NCBI RefSeq assembly: GCF_020829445.1
Contig: NZ_JAIVFV010000050.1
Span: 1-42,536, forward strand
Source of the DNA: Nostoc sp. CHAB 5836
Lineage (GTDB): Bacteria; Cyanobacteriota; Cyanobacteriia; Cyanobacteriales; Nostocaceae
Direction: 5' to 3'
DNA length: 42,536 nt
The notes under the pieces are model-generated. The model was not told the DNA's origin. It did no database searches and saw only the letters and a program-made list of their open reading frames with translations. The translations under genes and the position numbers were made by a program. This document shows positions 1 through 8,458 of the stretch, piece by piece; positions within the stretch are counted from its first letter, which is position 1; each line of letters begins with the position of its first letter.

Positions 1-204
1 TGGTTTATCTGCTACACATTTATGACTATATTGTGGCTTTATGTATTGCAGACAATTCCTCTGAGTCAAGCATTTCCAGTTCTAGGATTAATGTATGCAC
101 TTATACCGATTGCTTCTCATTATCTTCTCAAAGAGCAGGTTCTATTTAGTCAGTGGGTAGGAATTTCCATTATCATAACTGGCGTAATTCTGGTTGTACA
201 TTAA
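1..204 (+). CDS. EamA/SMR-type small membrane transporter, C-terminal part
   Basis: The frame is open from base 1 to a TAA at 202-204, so the start lies outside the window. The 67 visible residues hold two hydrophobic segments, around a VLGLMYALIPIASHYLL stretch and a GISIIITGVILVV end, separated by KEQVLFSQW. This is the pattern of the last two helices of EamA or small-multidrug-resistance proteins, including ArnE/ArnF-like lipid-linked sugar flippases. It lies 90 bp upstream of an FAD oxidoreductase and a DPM-type glycosyltransferase on the same strand, which suits a lipid-linked sugar role (inference). The fold class is fairly clear; the substrate is unknown. Confidence 0.7.
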   Translation, partial: WFICYTFMTILWLYVLQTIPLSQAFPVLGLMYALIPIASHYLLKEQVLFSQWVGISIIITGVILVVH

Positions 205-294
205 TAGCTCAAAATGTAATTCCTGAGCTTATTAATATAAAAAGCCTCTGAATATAAAACTCAAAAACATCCCTAGAAAAATAAGTCTAAATTT

Positions 295-1599
295 ATGAAT
301 ATAGGCATCATTGGTGGAGGTATAACTGGGCTAGTATTAGCCCAACGTCTTTCACATCAAGGACATACAGTCACTGTATTCGATAGCAACAAGCAGCTTG
401 GTGGACTTACCACCTATCATGATTACGGTTTATTTACCTGGGATCGCTTTTATCACGTTATTCTACCTTCTGATAGATATTTAATAAATTTTATTAAAGA
501 TATTGGTCTTGGAGATAAGCTACATTGGCATCGAAGTTTAACAGGTTTCTATGATCAGAAAAAATTTTATTCTATTAGTAACAGTATAGAATTTCTGCGC
601 TTTCCTCTGTTTGGACTTGTAGGTAAAATCAGATTAGCTTTTACTCTACTGTATGGTTCACGCCTTAATAACTGGCGACGCTTAGAAAAGATTTTAGTTG
701 AAGATTGGCTATTGAAACTTGGAGGTAAAAACACATACGAGAAGCTTTGGAAACCATTGCTTCTATCCAAATTAGGAGAGAACTATCAGCGAATATCAGC
801 AGTTTTTATTTGGGCTTATATTAAACGATTATTTTCAGCGCGGGATTCTTCATTAAATAAAGAACAACTTGGTTATGTATCGGGCGGTTACAAAACTGTT
901 TTTGACCATATAGAAAAATTAATTTATGCGGTAGGAGGCCATATCCACAAAGGTGTTTCGGTAGAATATATCGCACCTCATCCAGAGGGTGGAATGTGGG
1001 TAGAATATCAGGGTCAAAAGGAACATTTTGATAAAGTCATCTTTACTGGGCCAGTTAATATTTTGCAACAGATTGCTGCCAAGGATCTGATGAAAGTTTC
1101 CGACACTGGTAAAACAGTAGAATACCTGGGTGTAATTTGTATGGTACTTATTACTCGCAAGGCTCTAGTTCCTTATTACGTAGTAAATATTGCCGATAAA
1201 AATATTCCTTTTACCGGGGTCATCGGTATGAGCAACCTAGTTTCTTTGCAAGAGACAGCAGGATATCACATGACATTCTTACCAAAATATATACTTTCCA
1301 CTGACCCGTTGTTAAAACAGCCAGATGATGAATTGCGCCAAGTATTTTTCCAGGGTATACGTTTAATGTTTCCAGAACTCAAAGCAGATGATATTGTAGC
1401 AGCACACATTAATCGAGCGATTAAAGTACAGCCACTACAAGTTTTAGATTATTCAAGTATTGTTCCAAAAGTGAGTACTGAAAACGATGATTTTTTTGTC
1501 GTCAATACCTCACAGTTAGTCAATGATAGCGTTAACAACAACGCAGTTGTGCGACAGGTTGATGAATTTCTCAAAAAATCAACATTACTGAATTGTTGA
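295..1599 (+). CDS. FAD/NAD(P)-dependent oxidoreductase (amine-oxidase / protoporphyrinogen-oxidase-like)
   Basis: 434 residues. The N-terminus carries a textbook dinucleotide-binding motif, GIIGGGITGLVLAQRL at residues 4-19, followed by the acidic strand end VFDSN and LGGLT. This is the FAD-binding signature of the amine oxidase, phytoene desaturase and UDP-galactopyranose-mutase-like superfamily. The C-terminal stretch FFVVNTSQLVNDSVNNN fits the usual second FAD contact. No signal peptide or membrane helix is evident, so it is probably cytosolic or peripheral. It lies 40 bp upstream of a GT2 gene on the same strand, probably in one transcript, and just after a small transporter. Such trios occur in bacterial lipid-glycan loci, so a sugar or polyprenyl substrate is plausible, but this is inference. 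Family confidence is high, substrate unknown. Confidence 0.85.
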   Translation: MNIGIIGGGITGLVLAQRLSHQGHTVTVFDSNKQLGGLTTYHDYGLFTWDRFYHVILPSDRYLINFIKDIGLGDKLHWHRSLTGFYDQKKFYSISNSIEFLRFPLFGLVGKIRLAFTLLYGSRLNNWRRLEKILVEDWLLKLGGKNTYEKLWKPLLLSKLGENYQRISAVFIWAYIKRLFSARDSSLNKEQLGYVSGGYKTVFDHIEKLIYAVGGHIHKGVSVEYIAPHPEGGMWVEYQGQKEHFDKVIFTGPVNILQQIAAKDLMKVSDTGKTVEYLGVICMVLITRKALVPYYVVNIADKNIPFTGVIGMSNLVSLQETAGYHMTFLPKYILSTDPLLKQPDDELRQVFFQGIRLMFPELKADDIVAAHINRAIKVQPLQVLDYSSIVPKVSTENDDFFVVNTSQLVNDSVNNNAVVRQVDEFLKKSTLLNC

Positions 1600-1639
1600 A
1601 AATTGAGTAATGATATTTTAAAAATCACAGGAGGTAATT

Positions 1640-2464
1640 GTGAGTCTTTTTGTTCTTTTACCGGCATACAACGAGCAAGAATCAATTCGTCCCTTGTTCA
1701 AAAGGTTTCAGACATTGGAGCAAATCTCTAATATGAAGATGCAACTGATTCTTGTTGATGATGGTAGTAGTGATAAAACTGCCCAGACTGCTATAGAAGA
1801 ATCGCAATCACTGGGGATATCACTGAAGTTAGTCCAACACTCCCAAAATGGTGGTTTAGGTCAAGCAATTAAAACAGGTTTCACGACTTTCTTAGAAATT
1901 TCTAAAGAAGGTGATTTTTTAGCCGCGATGGATTGTGACAACACTCAACCACCAGAACTATTAATCAAGATGTATGACACCATGATAGCTGGCAGCTATG
2001 ATATTGCGATCGCATCTAGATATCGAAAAGGGTCTAAAGTCATAGGTTTATCCAAATTTAGAGAGATAATGAGTTACGGAGCCAGCTGGCTTTTTAGAAT
2101 TGCAGCCCGTGTACCAGGTGTAAGAGATTACACTTGTGGTTATAGGCTGTATAACCGTACTTTCGTCAGTAAACTGGATATGTATTATGGAGACAATCTA
2201 TTTACTGAAAGTGGTTTTGCTTGTATGATAGATTTAGTGCTGAAAGCCAAAGTACTCAAACCAAAAATCGTAGAAATTCCAATGGTTTTGAGATATGACC
2301 AAAAGCCAACTGCCAGCAAAATGAAAATTATTAAAACTATTACTCGAACCCTAAAGCTTCTGTATAAGAATCTATTATCGACAGCACCAACTTCCAATTT
2401 AGGTCAGACTTTCAGTAAGCAAGAAACAACAAGAGTTCCATTGAAAATAACAAATCGGAAATAA
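1640..2464 (+). CDS. Glycosyltransferase family 2, dolichol-phosphate mannosyltransferase-like
   Basis: 274 residues from a GTG start, chosen because a perfect AGGAGG at 1629-1634 lies five bases before it. GT-A signatures are in order: LLPAYNE (residues 6-12), LVDDGSSD (D40, D41) and a DCD motif (D98, D100) that would bind metal and nucleotide sugar. The GVRDYTCGYRLYNR segment is typical of DPM1-like enzymes, which move a hexose from GDP or UDP to a polyprenyl phosphate at the cytosolic membrane face. There is no C-terminal membrane domain, unlike ArnC- or GtrB-type enzymes. It follows the FAD oxidoreductase by 40 bp and is probably co-transcribed. The sugar and acceptor cannot be read from the sequence. 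Confidence 0.88.
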   Translation: MSLFVLLPAYNEQESIRPLFKRFQTLEQISNMKMQLILVDDGSSDKTAQTAIEESQSLGISLKLVQHSQNGGLGQAIKTGFTTFLEISKEGDFLAAMDCDNTQPPELLIKMYDTMIAGSYDIAIASRYRKGSKVIGLSKFREIMSYGASWLFRIAARVPGVRDYTCGYRLYNRTFVSKLDMYYGDNLFTESGFACMIDLVLKAKVLKPKIVEIPMVLRYDQKPTASKMKIIKTITRTLKLLYKNLLSTAPTSNLGQTFSKQETTRVPLKITNRK

Positions 2465-2614
2465 ACCTGAAAAGGAGAGTCTGGATTACACCAGAAATCA
2501 TGTATTTGAACCGCATCTGTCATCAGTAACATTGCTATGGCTCTACCACTTCTTCTAAGAGGATGTTTTAAAAGTGGTTGGCTGTATCTTTGCACTTTTA
2601 GATCCCCCCTAACC

Positions 2615-2752
2615 CAATACTGCGTAGGTTTTGGAAAATCGTAGGTTGGGTTGAGGCTCTGCGAAACCCAACAAAGCCCCCCAAATGTTGGGTTTCGTTC
2701 CTCAACCCAACCTACACGGGTTAAGGTTTTTGGGCTTAACCGAGCAGTATTG
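2615..2752. repeat. Palindromic GGTTGGGTTGAGG-family element, copy 1
   Basis: Starts with CAATACTGCGTAGGTTTT and ends with GCAGTATTG. The right end is degenerate compared with the copy at 30082-30292. The core GTAGGTTGGGTTGAGG is answered by CCTCAACCCAACCTAC and would fold into a long hairpin. Relatives lie near 16888, 24870 and 30082. It is nested inside the 383-bp element. Confidence 0.75.
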
Positions 2753-2802
2753 CCCCCTAACCCCCCTTAAAAAGGGGGAATAATCAAAGTCCCCCTTTTT
2801 TA

Positions 2803-2909
2803 AGGGGAGCCACTGCGGTCTTCTCCCAAGGGGAGACGCCAAGGGCGATGGGGGTTTCCCCCATGAGCAAGTGGCATGGATTTAGGGGGATCCAGAACGT
2901 TTTGCTACC
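2803..2909. repeat. Dispersed repeat, GGGGAGCCACTGCGG...GTTTTGCTACC family, copy 1
   Basis: Begins GGGGAGCCACTGCGG, passes through GCAAGTGGCATGGATTTAGG and ends AGAACGTTTTGCTACC. The same ordered blocks recur at 5913-5993, and a related reversed piece lies at 30173-30245. No gene is inside. Confidence 0.7.
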
Positions 2910-2946
2910 GATAAAAAGACTTTTAAAACATCCTCTTAAACCTTTC

Positions 2947-4848
2947 CTAATGAGGGACAGCCAATTTTGCATCGGCTACCTGAACATTATCAGCAACAAT
3001 TTTGCGGAATAAATCGCCTTCAATTGTTTCCTGTTCTGCCAGCAAGTCTACTAAACGCTCCAAAACTATGCGGTTTTCTTGCAACAGTTCTTTAGCCTTG
3101 ATGTAACAATTGTTGACAATTTCGCGGACTTGTGAATCAATTTTGGCAGCAATTTCCTCAGAATAGTCTGATTTATTCATCCAGTCGCGTCCTAAAAATA
3201 CCTCAGCACTCTGATTTTCTAAGGACAATGGGCCTAATTCTGACATCCCGAAGCGTGTCACCATTTGCCGCGCCATCCCTGTCACCTGCTGCAAATCATT
3301 GCTTGCACCTGTGGTCACTTCTGGCTTCCCAAAAACGATTTCCTCGGCGGCGCGACCACCCAAAGTAGCAGTAATTCTGGCTTTGAGTTGGGAACGGGAA
3401 ATTAACCCCTGTTCTTCGTTAGGAGTAAACCAAGTTAATCCCAGTGCTTGTCCCCGTGGAATTAATGTAACTTTCTGCACAGGGTCATGCTCTTTGAGCA
3501 GCGTACCCACTAAAGCGTGTCCAACTTCATGATAGGCAATTAAGCGCTTGCTCTTGCTGTCTACTAAGGCAGTACCTTCCATACCTGCAACAACTCGATC
3601 TACAGCAGCATCAATTTCTAAAAGGGTGACAGCTTCTTTACGCCTCCTGGCAGTGAGAATGGCAGCTTCGTTGAGTAAGTTGGCTAAGTCTGCGCCAGTA
3701 AAACCAGGAGTGCGGCGAGCGATCGCTTCTAATGATACGCTAGGGTCAATTTTCTTATTCCGGGCGTGGACTTTCAAAATTTCCAGTCGCCCTTTGAGAT
3801 CCGGTGCATCCACCATCACTTGTCTGTCAAAGCGTCCTGGTCTGAGCAACGCTGCATCTAGAACATCTGGGCGGTTAGTGGCAGCAATAATAATAATACC
3901 TGTATTTCCTTCAAAACCATCCATTTCGGTGAGGAGTTGATTGAGGGTTTGTTCGCGCTCGTCGTTACCGCCACCAATCCCAGCACCCCGTTGTCTACCT
4001 ACGGCGTCAATTTCATCGATAAATATTAGGCAAGGGGCATTCTCTTTGGCTTTTTTGAAGAGGTCACGCACACGAGATGCACCCACACCAACAAACATTT
4101 CCACGAATTCTGAACCGGAAATACTGAAGAATGGTACACCTGCTTCCCCGGCGATCGCTTTTGCTAGTAAAGTTTTACCAGTACCAGGGGGGCCAATTAA
4201 CAACACTCCTTTGGGAATACGTGCGCCTACAGCAGTAAATCTTTCTGGCTGTTTTAGGAAAGTAACAACTTCTTCGAGGTCTTCTTTAGCTTCTTCAACC
4301 CCGGCGACATCTTCAAATTTGACTCCAGTTTTTGCCTCCATTTGGAAGCGAGCTTTGGATTTACCGAAATTCATTGCTTGGCTAGAAGCATTAGTAGAGC
4401 GACGCAGGAACAATAGCATTAAAGCCACCAGTGGCAAAATCCACATCAAATTGATCAACAACCCAACAACAGCTCGACTGTTAGCAGAGGAAACCTCAGC
4501 AAAATCAACGTTTTTTTCTTTGAATTTATTAATCAGCTCTGTGTTTTGCGCCAAAAGTCTTACCTGTAGAGGTGGAGCATCTGGCTTTTGCCCCTTTAGA
4601 TAGACCTTTGCTATCTGTTCAGTTTCATCCAACTCTACTTTTTCGACTTGCCCTTTCTCAGTTTTCTTAATCAGACAGCCATAACTTAGGGGTTTGGATT
4701 CCTCGCACTTTTCTTTTTGCTGCGCCAAGGCAGGAGTACCCCCAAAAATACCTGGCAACATCATCAAACTAGCTGCGATGGCACTAACCCAAGCACCACG
4801 CTTTGACGACTGCCCTTTTATCAATGCTTTTTTTCCCAAATTTGTCAT
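2947..4848 (-). CDS. ftsH: ATP-dependent zinc metalloprotease FtsH
   Basis: 633 residues, normal for cyanobacterial FtsH. There is an N-terminal hydrophobic, signal-like segment (about residues 21-42, ending TPALAQ) and a second membrane helix at about 126-147. Between them is a domain of about 80 residues on the far side of the membrane. The AAA+ module has Walker A GPPGTGKT (219-226), Walker B LIFIDE (274-279) and the second region of homology near 323-342. The protease motif HEVGH (440-444) supplies two zinc ligands and the catalytic Glu. HEVGH and the [14 protein letters not shown] region resemble the thylakoid FtsH2/Slr0228 group, which degrades photodamaged D1 during photosystem II repair (family knowledge). 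Which FtsH paralogue this is needs a phylogeny. Confidence 0.97.
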   Translation of the reverse strand: MTNLGKKALIKGQSSKRGAWVSAIAASLMMLPGIFGGTPALAQQKEKCEESKPLSYGCLIKKTEKGQVEKVELDETEQIAKVYLKGQKPDAPPLQVRLLAQNTELINKFKEKNVDFAEVSSANSRAVVGLLINLMWILPLVALMLLFLRRSTNASSQAMNFGKSKARFQMEAKTGVKFEDVAGVEEAKEDLEEVVTFLKQPERFTAVGARIPKGVLLIGPPGTGKTLLAKAIAGEAGVPFFSISGSEFVEMFVGVGASRVRDLFKKAKENAPCLIFIDEIDAVGRQRGAGIGGGNDEREQTLNQLLTEMDGFEGNTGIIIIAATNRPDVLDAALLRPGRFDRQVMVDAPDLKGRLEILKVHARNKKIDPSVSLEAIARRTPGFTGADLANLLNEAAILTARRRKEAVTLLEIDAAVDRVVAGMEGTALVDSKSKRLIAYHEVGHALVGTLLKEHDPVQKVTLIPRGQALGLTWFTPNEEQGLISRSQLKARITATLGGRAAEEIVFGKPEVTTGASNDLQQVTGMARQMVTRFGMSELGPLSLENQSAEVFLGRDWMNKSDYSEEIAAKIDSQVREIVNNCYIKAKELLQENRIVLERLVDLLAEQETIEGDLFRKIVADNVQVADAKLAVPH

Positions 4849-5069
4849 AATAATTACCCTTTGTCTGCTGGCACAAGTTGAGCTACGCTTTTATGCCTAT
4901 TCTTCTAGCAAAAATTGTCATAACTGGAAATTACACTTTTCTTATCTAGTCTAGCTTCCACACAAAAGCATTCCCAAGTTTCTTGCGGCTATTCCATTAA
5001 GTTGGGCAACCTGCACAATTCTTCTCGCTCATAACCCCTTATTTATAAAATTTTCCGGTAGATTTTAAT

Positions 5070-5099
5070 TTGACACATTATGACACAAATCGCTAAAAT
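5070..5099 (+). promoter_or_regulatory. Candidate sigma-70-type promoter for the FMN reductase
   Basis: A perfect -35 box TTGACA (5070-5075), an 18-base spacer and a -10-like TAAAAT (5094-5099). It would start transcription near 5106 and leave a leader of about 68 nt before the ATG at 5174. The rest of the divergent 4849-5173 gap must also hold the ftsH promoter, but no clear boxes were recognised there. Confidence 0.5.
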
Positions 5100-5173
5100 A
5101 ATCATAGTCATAACGATTCCGTTTTTCAAATAAATCTGGTGATAGTACTTAGTTAATAGTTTGTGGGTTAATT

Positions 5174-5719
5174 ATGGTAAAAATTGTTGGCATTGGTGGT
5201 AGTTTAAGACCCAACTCCTATACCCAGCTAGCTTTACAAGTAGCAGTGCAAAGGGTTGAAGCTGTGGGTGCAGAGGTAGAAATTCTCGATTTACGGCAGT
5301 TGCAGCTACCGTTTTGCACTGGCGCAAAGGAGTATGCAGAATATCCAGACGTTCAGAGGTTGCAAGATACAGTCAGTCAGGCTGATGGGATAATTTTAGC
5401 GACACCTGAGTATCATGGTGGCGTTAGTGGAGTGCTGAAAAATGCCTTAGATTTGATGAGTTTTGACCAACTATCTGATAAAGTGACAGGATTGATTAGT
5501 GTCTTGGGTGGTCAGTCTAATAGTAATGCTTTAAATGACCTACGGCTAATTATCCGTTGGGTACATGGTTGGGTAATTCCCGAACAAATTGCGATCGGAC
5601 AAGCTTGGGGTGCTTTCAGTCCTGAAGGCAAGCTAGTAGATGAGAAACTCTCTCAAAGATTTGACCAATTTGCTCAGAGTTTAGTTGATAACACTCGCAA
5701 GCTGCGGGGCGTAAATTAG
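5174..5719 (+). CDS. NAD(P)H-dependent FMN reductase (flavodoxin-fold quinone/azoreductase-like)
   Basis: 181 residues. The N-terminal VGIGGSLRPNSYTQLAL gives the phosphate-binding loop that holds FMN. TPEYHGGVSGVLKNALD (about residues 76-92) is the second flavin-contact motif of the SsuE/ChrR/ArsH-type NADPH-dependent FMN reductase family. Members reduce FMN, quinones, chromate or azo compounds in the cytosol; the physiological substrate is not visible here. It is transcribed divergently from ftsH and followed by repeats, so it is probably monocistronic. The length suits the family. Confidence 0.9.
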   Translation: MVKIVGIGGSLRPNSYTQLALQVAVQRVEAVGAEVEILDLRQLQLPFCTGAKEYAEYPDVQRLQDTVSQADGIILATPEYHGGVSGVLKNALDLMSFDQLSDKVTGLISVLGGQSNSNALNDLRLIIRWVHGWVIPEQIAIGQAWGAFSPEGKLVDEKLSQRFDQFAQSLVDNTRKLRGVN

Positions 5720-6163
5720 TGGTAGGGTATGTAGGTTCGTAGTAAGGACTTTAGTCCTTGTTTTCTAAACTCGACTTTATCCATTTTTTGGCAGCACTCA
5801 AGCTGAGGCTGAAACCTTTGTGAAACAGTTAAGATCCCCCCTGCGTGGGGCGACCCCCTTTTTAAGGGGGTAAAAGAGGGTTATGAGGAAGCCTTTTTAA
5901 CTAATTGGCAATGGGGAGCCACTGCGGGGACAGCGGTCTCCCCAACTGAAGCAAGTGGCGTGGATTTAGGGCGATCTAGAACGTTTTGCTACCCAGGTCG
6001 GTGGGTTTTGTTTGTGTAGACGCGGTTTCTAACCGCCCGTTTTACGTTAAGTTGACACCAATGGTAGACTCGCTACGGCTACGCTAACGTAATTCGTAGT
6101 TGTAATCAGTGCTTGCTCTATACCCTCTTAATTACGAATTACGAATTACGAATTACGAATTAT
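5720..6163. repeat. Gene-free repeat region, with STRR next to the hemH-like stop
   Basis: No gene is visible. Contents: an AAGGACTTTAGTCCTT palindrome near 5745-5760; C- and G-rich runs near 5840-5870; copy 2 of the GGGGAGCCACTGCGG...GTTTTGCTACC repeat at 5913-5993; and ATTACGA heptamers at about 6131-6162, ending two bases before the reverse-strand stop codon at 6164-6166. These are ordinary repeat classes for this kind of genome. Confidence 0.7.
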
Positions 6164-7276
6164 TTAATGATGGTGGTGGTGATGATGCCCAGCTAGTTGG
6201 GGATTAACTGCCAAAGTTTGCTCTGACAACAACTGTGCAATATGAGCATCAGCCCATTGGGCCGCCATTGCCAAGAATTCTGGATGGTCGTTGACGCAAG
6301 CCATTTGCACGTAGTTCGTACCAGGATGCTGTTTTTCCAGAGCATGGATGATATGGTGTACATCCAATAAAGTTTCGTGGTTTTCTGTAGCAAAGCCAAT
6401 AGGCATAAATATCACCACTTTTGCACCTAATTGAATCAGGTTATTTGCAGCTTGCTCTGCATTTGGCTGTGTCCAATCAATTAGGGGTGTATCATGATTG
6501 AGCCAACCCACCGAGATTAAGGGATAGCGATTAATCAACTGATCTCGTACCAAATCGAACAGCCCTTGACTTTCGGTAATCCCAGAAGTAAATCCTTTGG
6601 CTTTGTGGGGACAACCGTGATTCATTAGCACAATACCGATTTGAGAAGGTAGATAAGCTGCGGCTAACTCAGCAATTTTCTCCTCAACCAGATGAGCCAT
6701 TAAATTGATGTAGGCTGGTTCGTTGAAGAAAGAAGGAATGTAGCGCTGTGCTTTGACCCAGTGTTCTTCACCATCAGTTAACTCCACAAGAGCATTGTTA
6801 ACTTGCTCGATCGCAATGCCACTGGTAAAGATAGAATCAACAACCAGCAGGGGGTAAATTAATAGCTTATCGAAGCCTTGGTTTTTGATTTCTGCCAGGA
6901 CTTGATTGGGTAGGAAAGGGGCGCAAAAGTTGAAAGCTTTGAAAACTTGGACATTCTCACCCCATTTTTCTTGTAAATGCTTTTCAATCCCAGCACGCTG
7001 CTGTTCAAAGATGGCATTGTGTGGGGAGATAAAATCGTGGTGTGTGTGTCCCCACTCATGGCGGTCAAATAGCGCCAAAAGCTTTGCCAGGGGGGGATAA
7101 ATCCAGGTTGGCACCGGTGCAAATTTTGCTGTCAGGAGATTTAAAGCCTGTTCGTTATAGTTGGCGAAATCTTCATAGCTTTCGACTTCGCCGTAGCCCA
7201 TAAGCAGTACGGCTACACGGTCTTTACCTGATAATTGCTCGTGGGTGTGTTGTGTTTTTTCCGGCGTGGCAACCAC
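6164..7276 (-). CDS. hemH: Ferrochelatase-family protein with a C-terminal poly-histidine tail
   Basis: 370 residues from a GTG start, chosen because GAGGAAAT (7281-7288) lies just upstream. The family signature FMPIGFATENHETLLDVHH matches the ferrochelatase PIGF...D/N-H-x-E-T-L core, with the Glu thought to act in metal insertion or proton removal. VLMNHGCPHKAKGF aligns with the SAHSLP loop that carries the metal-binding His. The protein would insert Fe(II) into protoporphyrin IX, the last step of heme synthesis. Two oddities stand out. The canonical cyanobacterial HemH C-terminal chlorophyll-binding-like helix is absent, and the protein instead ends in Gly plus seven His encoded by mixed CAT and CAC codons. 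It may be a paralogue with another metal or a storage role, so the symbol is tentative. Confidence 0.8.
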   Translation of the reverse strand: MVATPEKTQHTHEQLSGKDRVAVLLMGYGEVESYEDFANYNEQALNLLTAKFAPVPTWIYPPLAKLLALFDRHEWGHTHHDFISPHNAIFEQQRAGIEKHLQEKWGENVQVFKAFNFCAPFLPNQVLAEIKNQGFDKLLIYPLLVVDSIFTSGIAIEQVNNALVELTDGEEHWVKAQRYIPSFFNEPAYINLMAHLVEEKIAELAAAYLPSQIGIVLMNHGCPHKAKGFTSGITESQGLFDLVRDQLINRYPLISVGWLNHDTPLIDWTQPNAEQAANNLIQLGAKVVIFMPIGFATENHETLLDVHHIIHALEKQHPGTNYVQMACVNDHPEFLAMAAQWADAHIAQLLSEQTLAVNPQLAGHHHHHHH

Positions 7277-7581
7277 AATGATTTCCTCAATATAATCAGA
7301 GTGCAGAGAAATATAAAGTTAGGGAATAGTTTGCACATTTTCCCTACTTGTAACTTATTATCCCATCCAGGGGGATAAGATAAGTGGAAAAATCAAAATA
7401 ATACATCAAAAGATATATAGCAGTCCGCTTTGATTTTTGGATTCTTGGCAACTTTTGGTGATCCTGGTTGGGGTAAGGCAGCTATGCTGAGGGCAGAAGG
7501 AGGCAGCAGGCAGAAGGCTTTGATGTTTTACCTCAGTTGAGGATTCAGACCCCACAATCGGGAGAGCCACCAAATTAAAAT

Positions 7582-7724
7582 AGGACTTACGCAAAATCAT
7601 GAAAAAACGAACCGCCATCGCGTAGCGTCTCCCCTTCTCCCAAAGGGAGAGGCTAGCGCCAAGGGAGAAGTACGCCAAGTACGCCAAGAAACTAAGAGTT
7701 GCAGAGAGTTTTGGCGTAAGTCCT
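7582..7724. repeat. 143-bp element with AGGACTTACGC terminal repeats, copy 1
   Basis: Left end AGGACTTACGC (7582-7592), right end GCGTAAGTCCT (7714-7724), exact inverted repeats. The interior has a hairpin around TCTCCCAAAGGGAGA and a tandem TACGCCAAG. A near-identical copy lies at about 16019-16157, and elements or solo ends with similar termini lie at 31383-31528, 16842 and 36813. The preceding 7277-7581 holds no gene I can support. Confidence 0.8.
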
Positions 7725-7760
7725 GGTCTAATGTAAACCGCAAAAAATCCCTCCACCCTT

Positions 7761-7925
7761 ATGACTAGAAAAATCCAGACCGAAAAAGACTTGTTTACTG
7801 CAAGCACTAATATAAATATCAATCAAGAAACAGAAAACGAAAAAGTTCTATGTCCTCATTGTCAGCGCACAGCTACAAACGGCATTAAATGTAAAGGAGT
7901 TTGTGTGGCTGACAATGACTATTAA
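7761..7925 (+). CDS. 54-residue Cys-rich small protein (possible zinc ribbon)
   Basis: ATG at 7761 to TAA at 7923-7925. The N-terminal 29 residues are polar (MTRKIQTEKDLF...). The C-terminal part has VLCPHCQRTATNGIKCKG and then VCVADNDY. A CxxC pair (C31, C34) plus C44 and C48 could bind one zinc, although the second pair is CxxxC. No good Shine-Dalgarno lies in front (CCCTCCACCCTT). The clean Cys arrangement and a frame that stays open without low-complexity character argue for a real small gene, and I have an impression of similar small proteins in Nostocales. Its function is unknown. Confidence 0.6.
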   Translation: MTRKIQTEKDLFTASTNININQETENEKVLCPHCQRTATNGIKCKGVCVADNDY

Positions 7926-8075
7926 GGTATGAATTTTAAACAGTCCAATATGAATATGCTTTGCCGCTCTAATATCAGCATAATGGTGGTTGATCAGGGA
8001 GAAACAGCCATGTTGTAATGCGAATGGTAGTTTTTGTAAGTTAATAATTTTGGCTGATTGTTGCAATTTAAAGTG

Positions 8076-8378
8076 ATGAAAAATACATTATTCGATAAAA
8101 TCTTCCGTGACAGCGATGGCAAAATTGTTTTAGCTCAGATGCCAAACTTACCGCTTATTGTTTGGATAGCAGCTAGTTTGCTCAAATTAGTTTTGACAAC
8201 AGGCGTTGCGAATACAGGGTTAGACGCACTTGCTTTTGGCTCTTTATTTACTTGGGCGTGGCTAGAATTATTTCAAGGCGTTAATTATTTTCGGAGAGCG
8301 CTGGGTTTTGGCGTGCTGATTGCTGTTATCGCGTCAAAAACTGTGGGTATTGATACACTTGGCTCTTTCGCTCTTTGA
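8076..8378 (+). CDS. Small conserved membrane protein, function unknown
   Basis: 100 residues from the ATG at 8076. The open frame extends upstream to a TTG at 8058, but MKNTLFDKIF is the more natural start. The charged N-terminus (KIFRDSDGKIVLAQMPN) is followed by about three hydrophobic segments: LPLIVWIAASLLKLVL, LDALAFGSLFTWAWLELF and ALGFGVLIAVIAS. I recognise the general look of short cyanobacterial inner- or thylakoid-membrane proteins but no named family. It ends 112 bp before the stop of the convergent fibrillin gene, with a HIP1-containing hairpin between them. Confidence 0.7.
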   Translation: MKNTLFDKIFRDSDGKIVLAQMPNLPLIVWIAASLLKLVLTTGVANTGLDALAFGSLFTWAWLELFQGVNYFRRALGFGVLIAVIASKTVGIDTLGSFAL

Positions 8379-8458
8379 TGTCAGGGGCGATCGCACCTCA
8401 TTCCCTTTACCTATCCACTGCCGAACAGCTATCTCTGCCACTTCCAGTTATAAATCTT

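Larger units (their letters stand above)
2556..2938. mobile_element. 383-bp composite element with perfect 20-bp terminal inverted repeats
   Basis: The ends TAAGAGGATGTTTTAAAAGT (2556-2575) and ACTTTTAAAACATCCTCTTA (2919-2938) are exact reverse complements. No coding frame is convincing inside. The interior is itself made of repeats: a TIR-bearing palindromic element at 2615-2752 and another dispersed repeat at 2803-2909. The ends match 18 of 20 bases of the IS5-family end at 42351-42370, so this looks like a non-autonomous (MITE-like) derivative. It fills the gap between the GT2 gene and the 3' end of ftsH. Confidence 0.75.

Noticed and set aside
3941..4603. Long plus-strand open frame opposite ftsH (220 residues)
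   Set aside because: It lies fully inside a conserved gene on the other strand, has Ser/Arg-rich low-complexity composition, and shows no motif.
6167..6190. Poly-His tail as an engineered tag
   Set aside because: Codons are mixed CAT and CAC and the flanks are native STRR and coding DNA with no vector sequence, so it is taken as natural.
7406..7822. 138-residue reverse open frame
   Set aside because: It spans the 143-bp repeat and overlaps the small Cys-rich gene on the other strand; no domain is visible.
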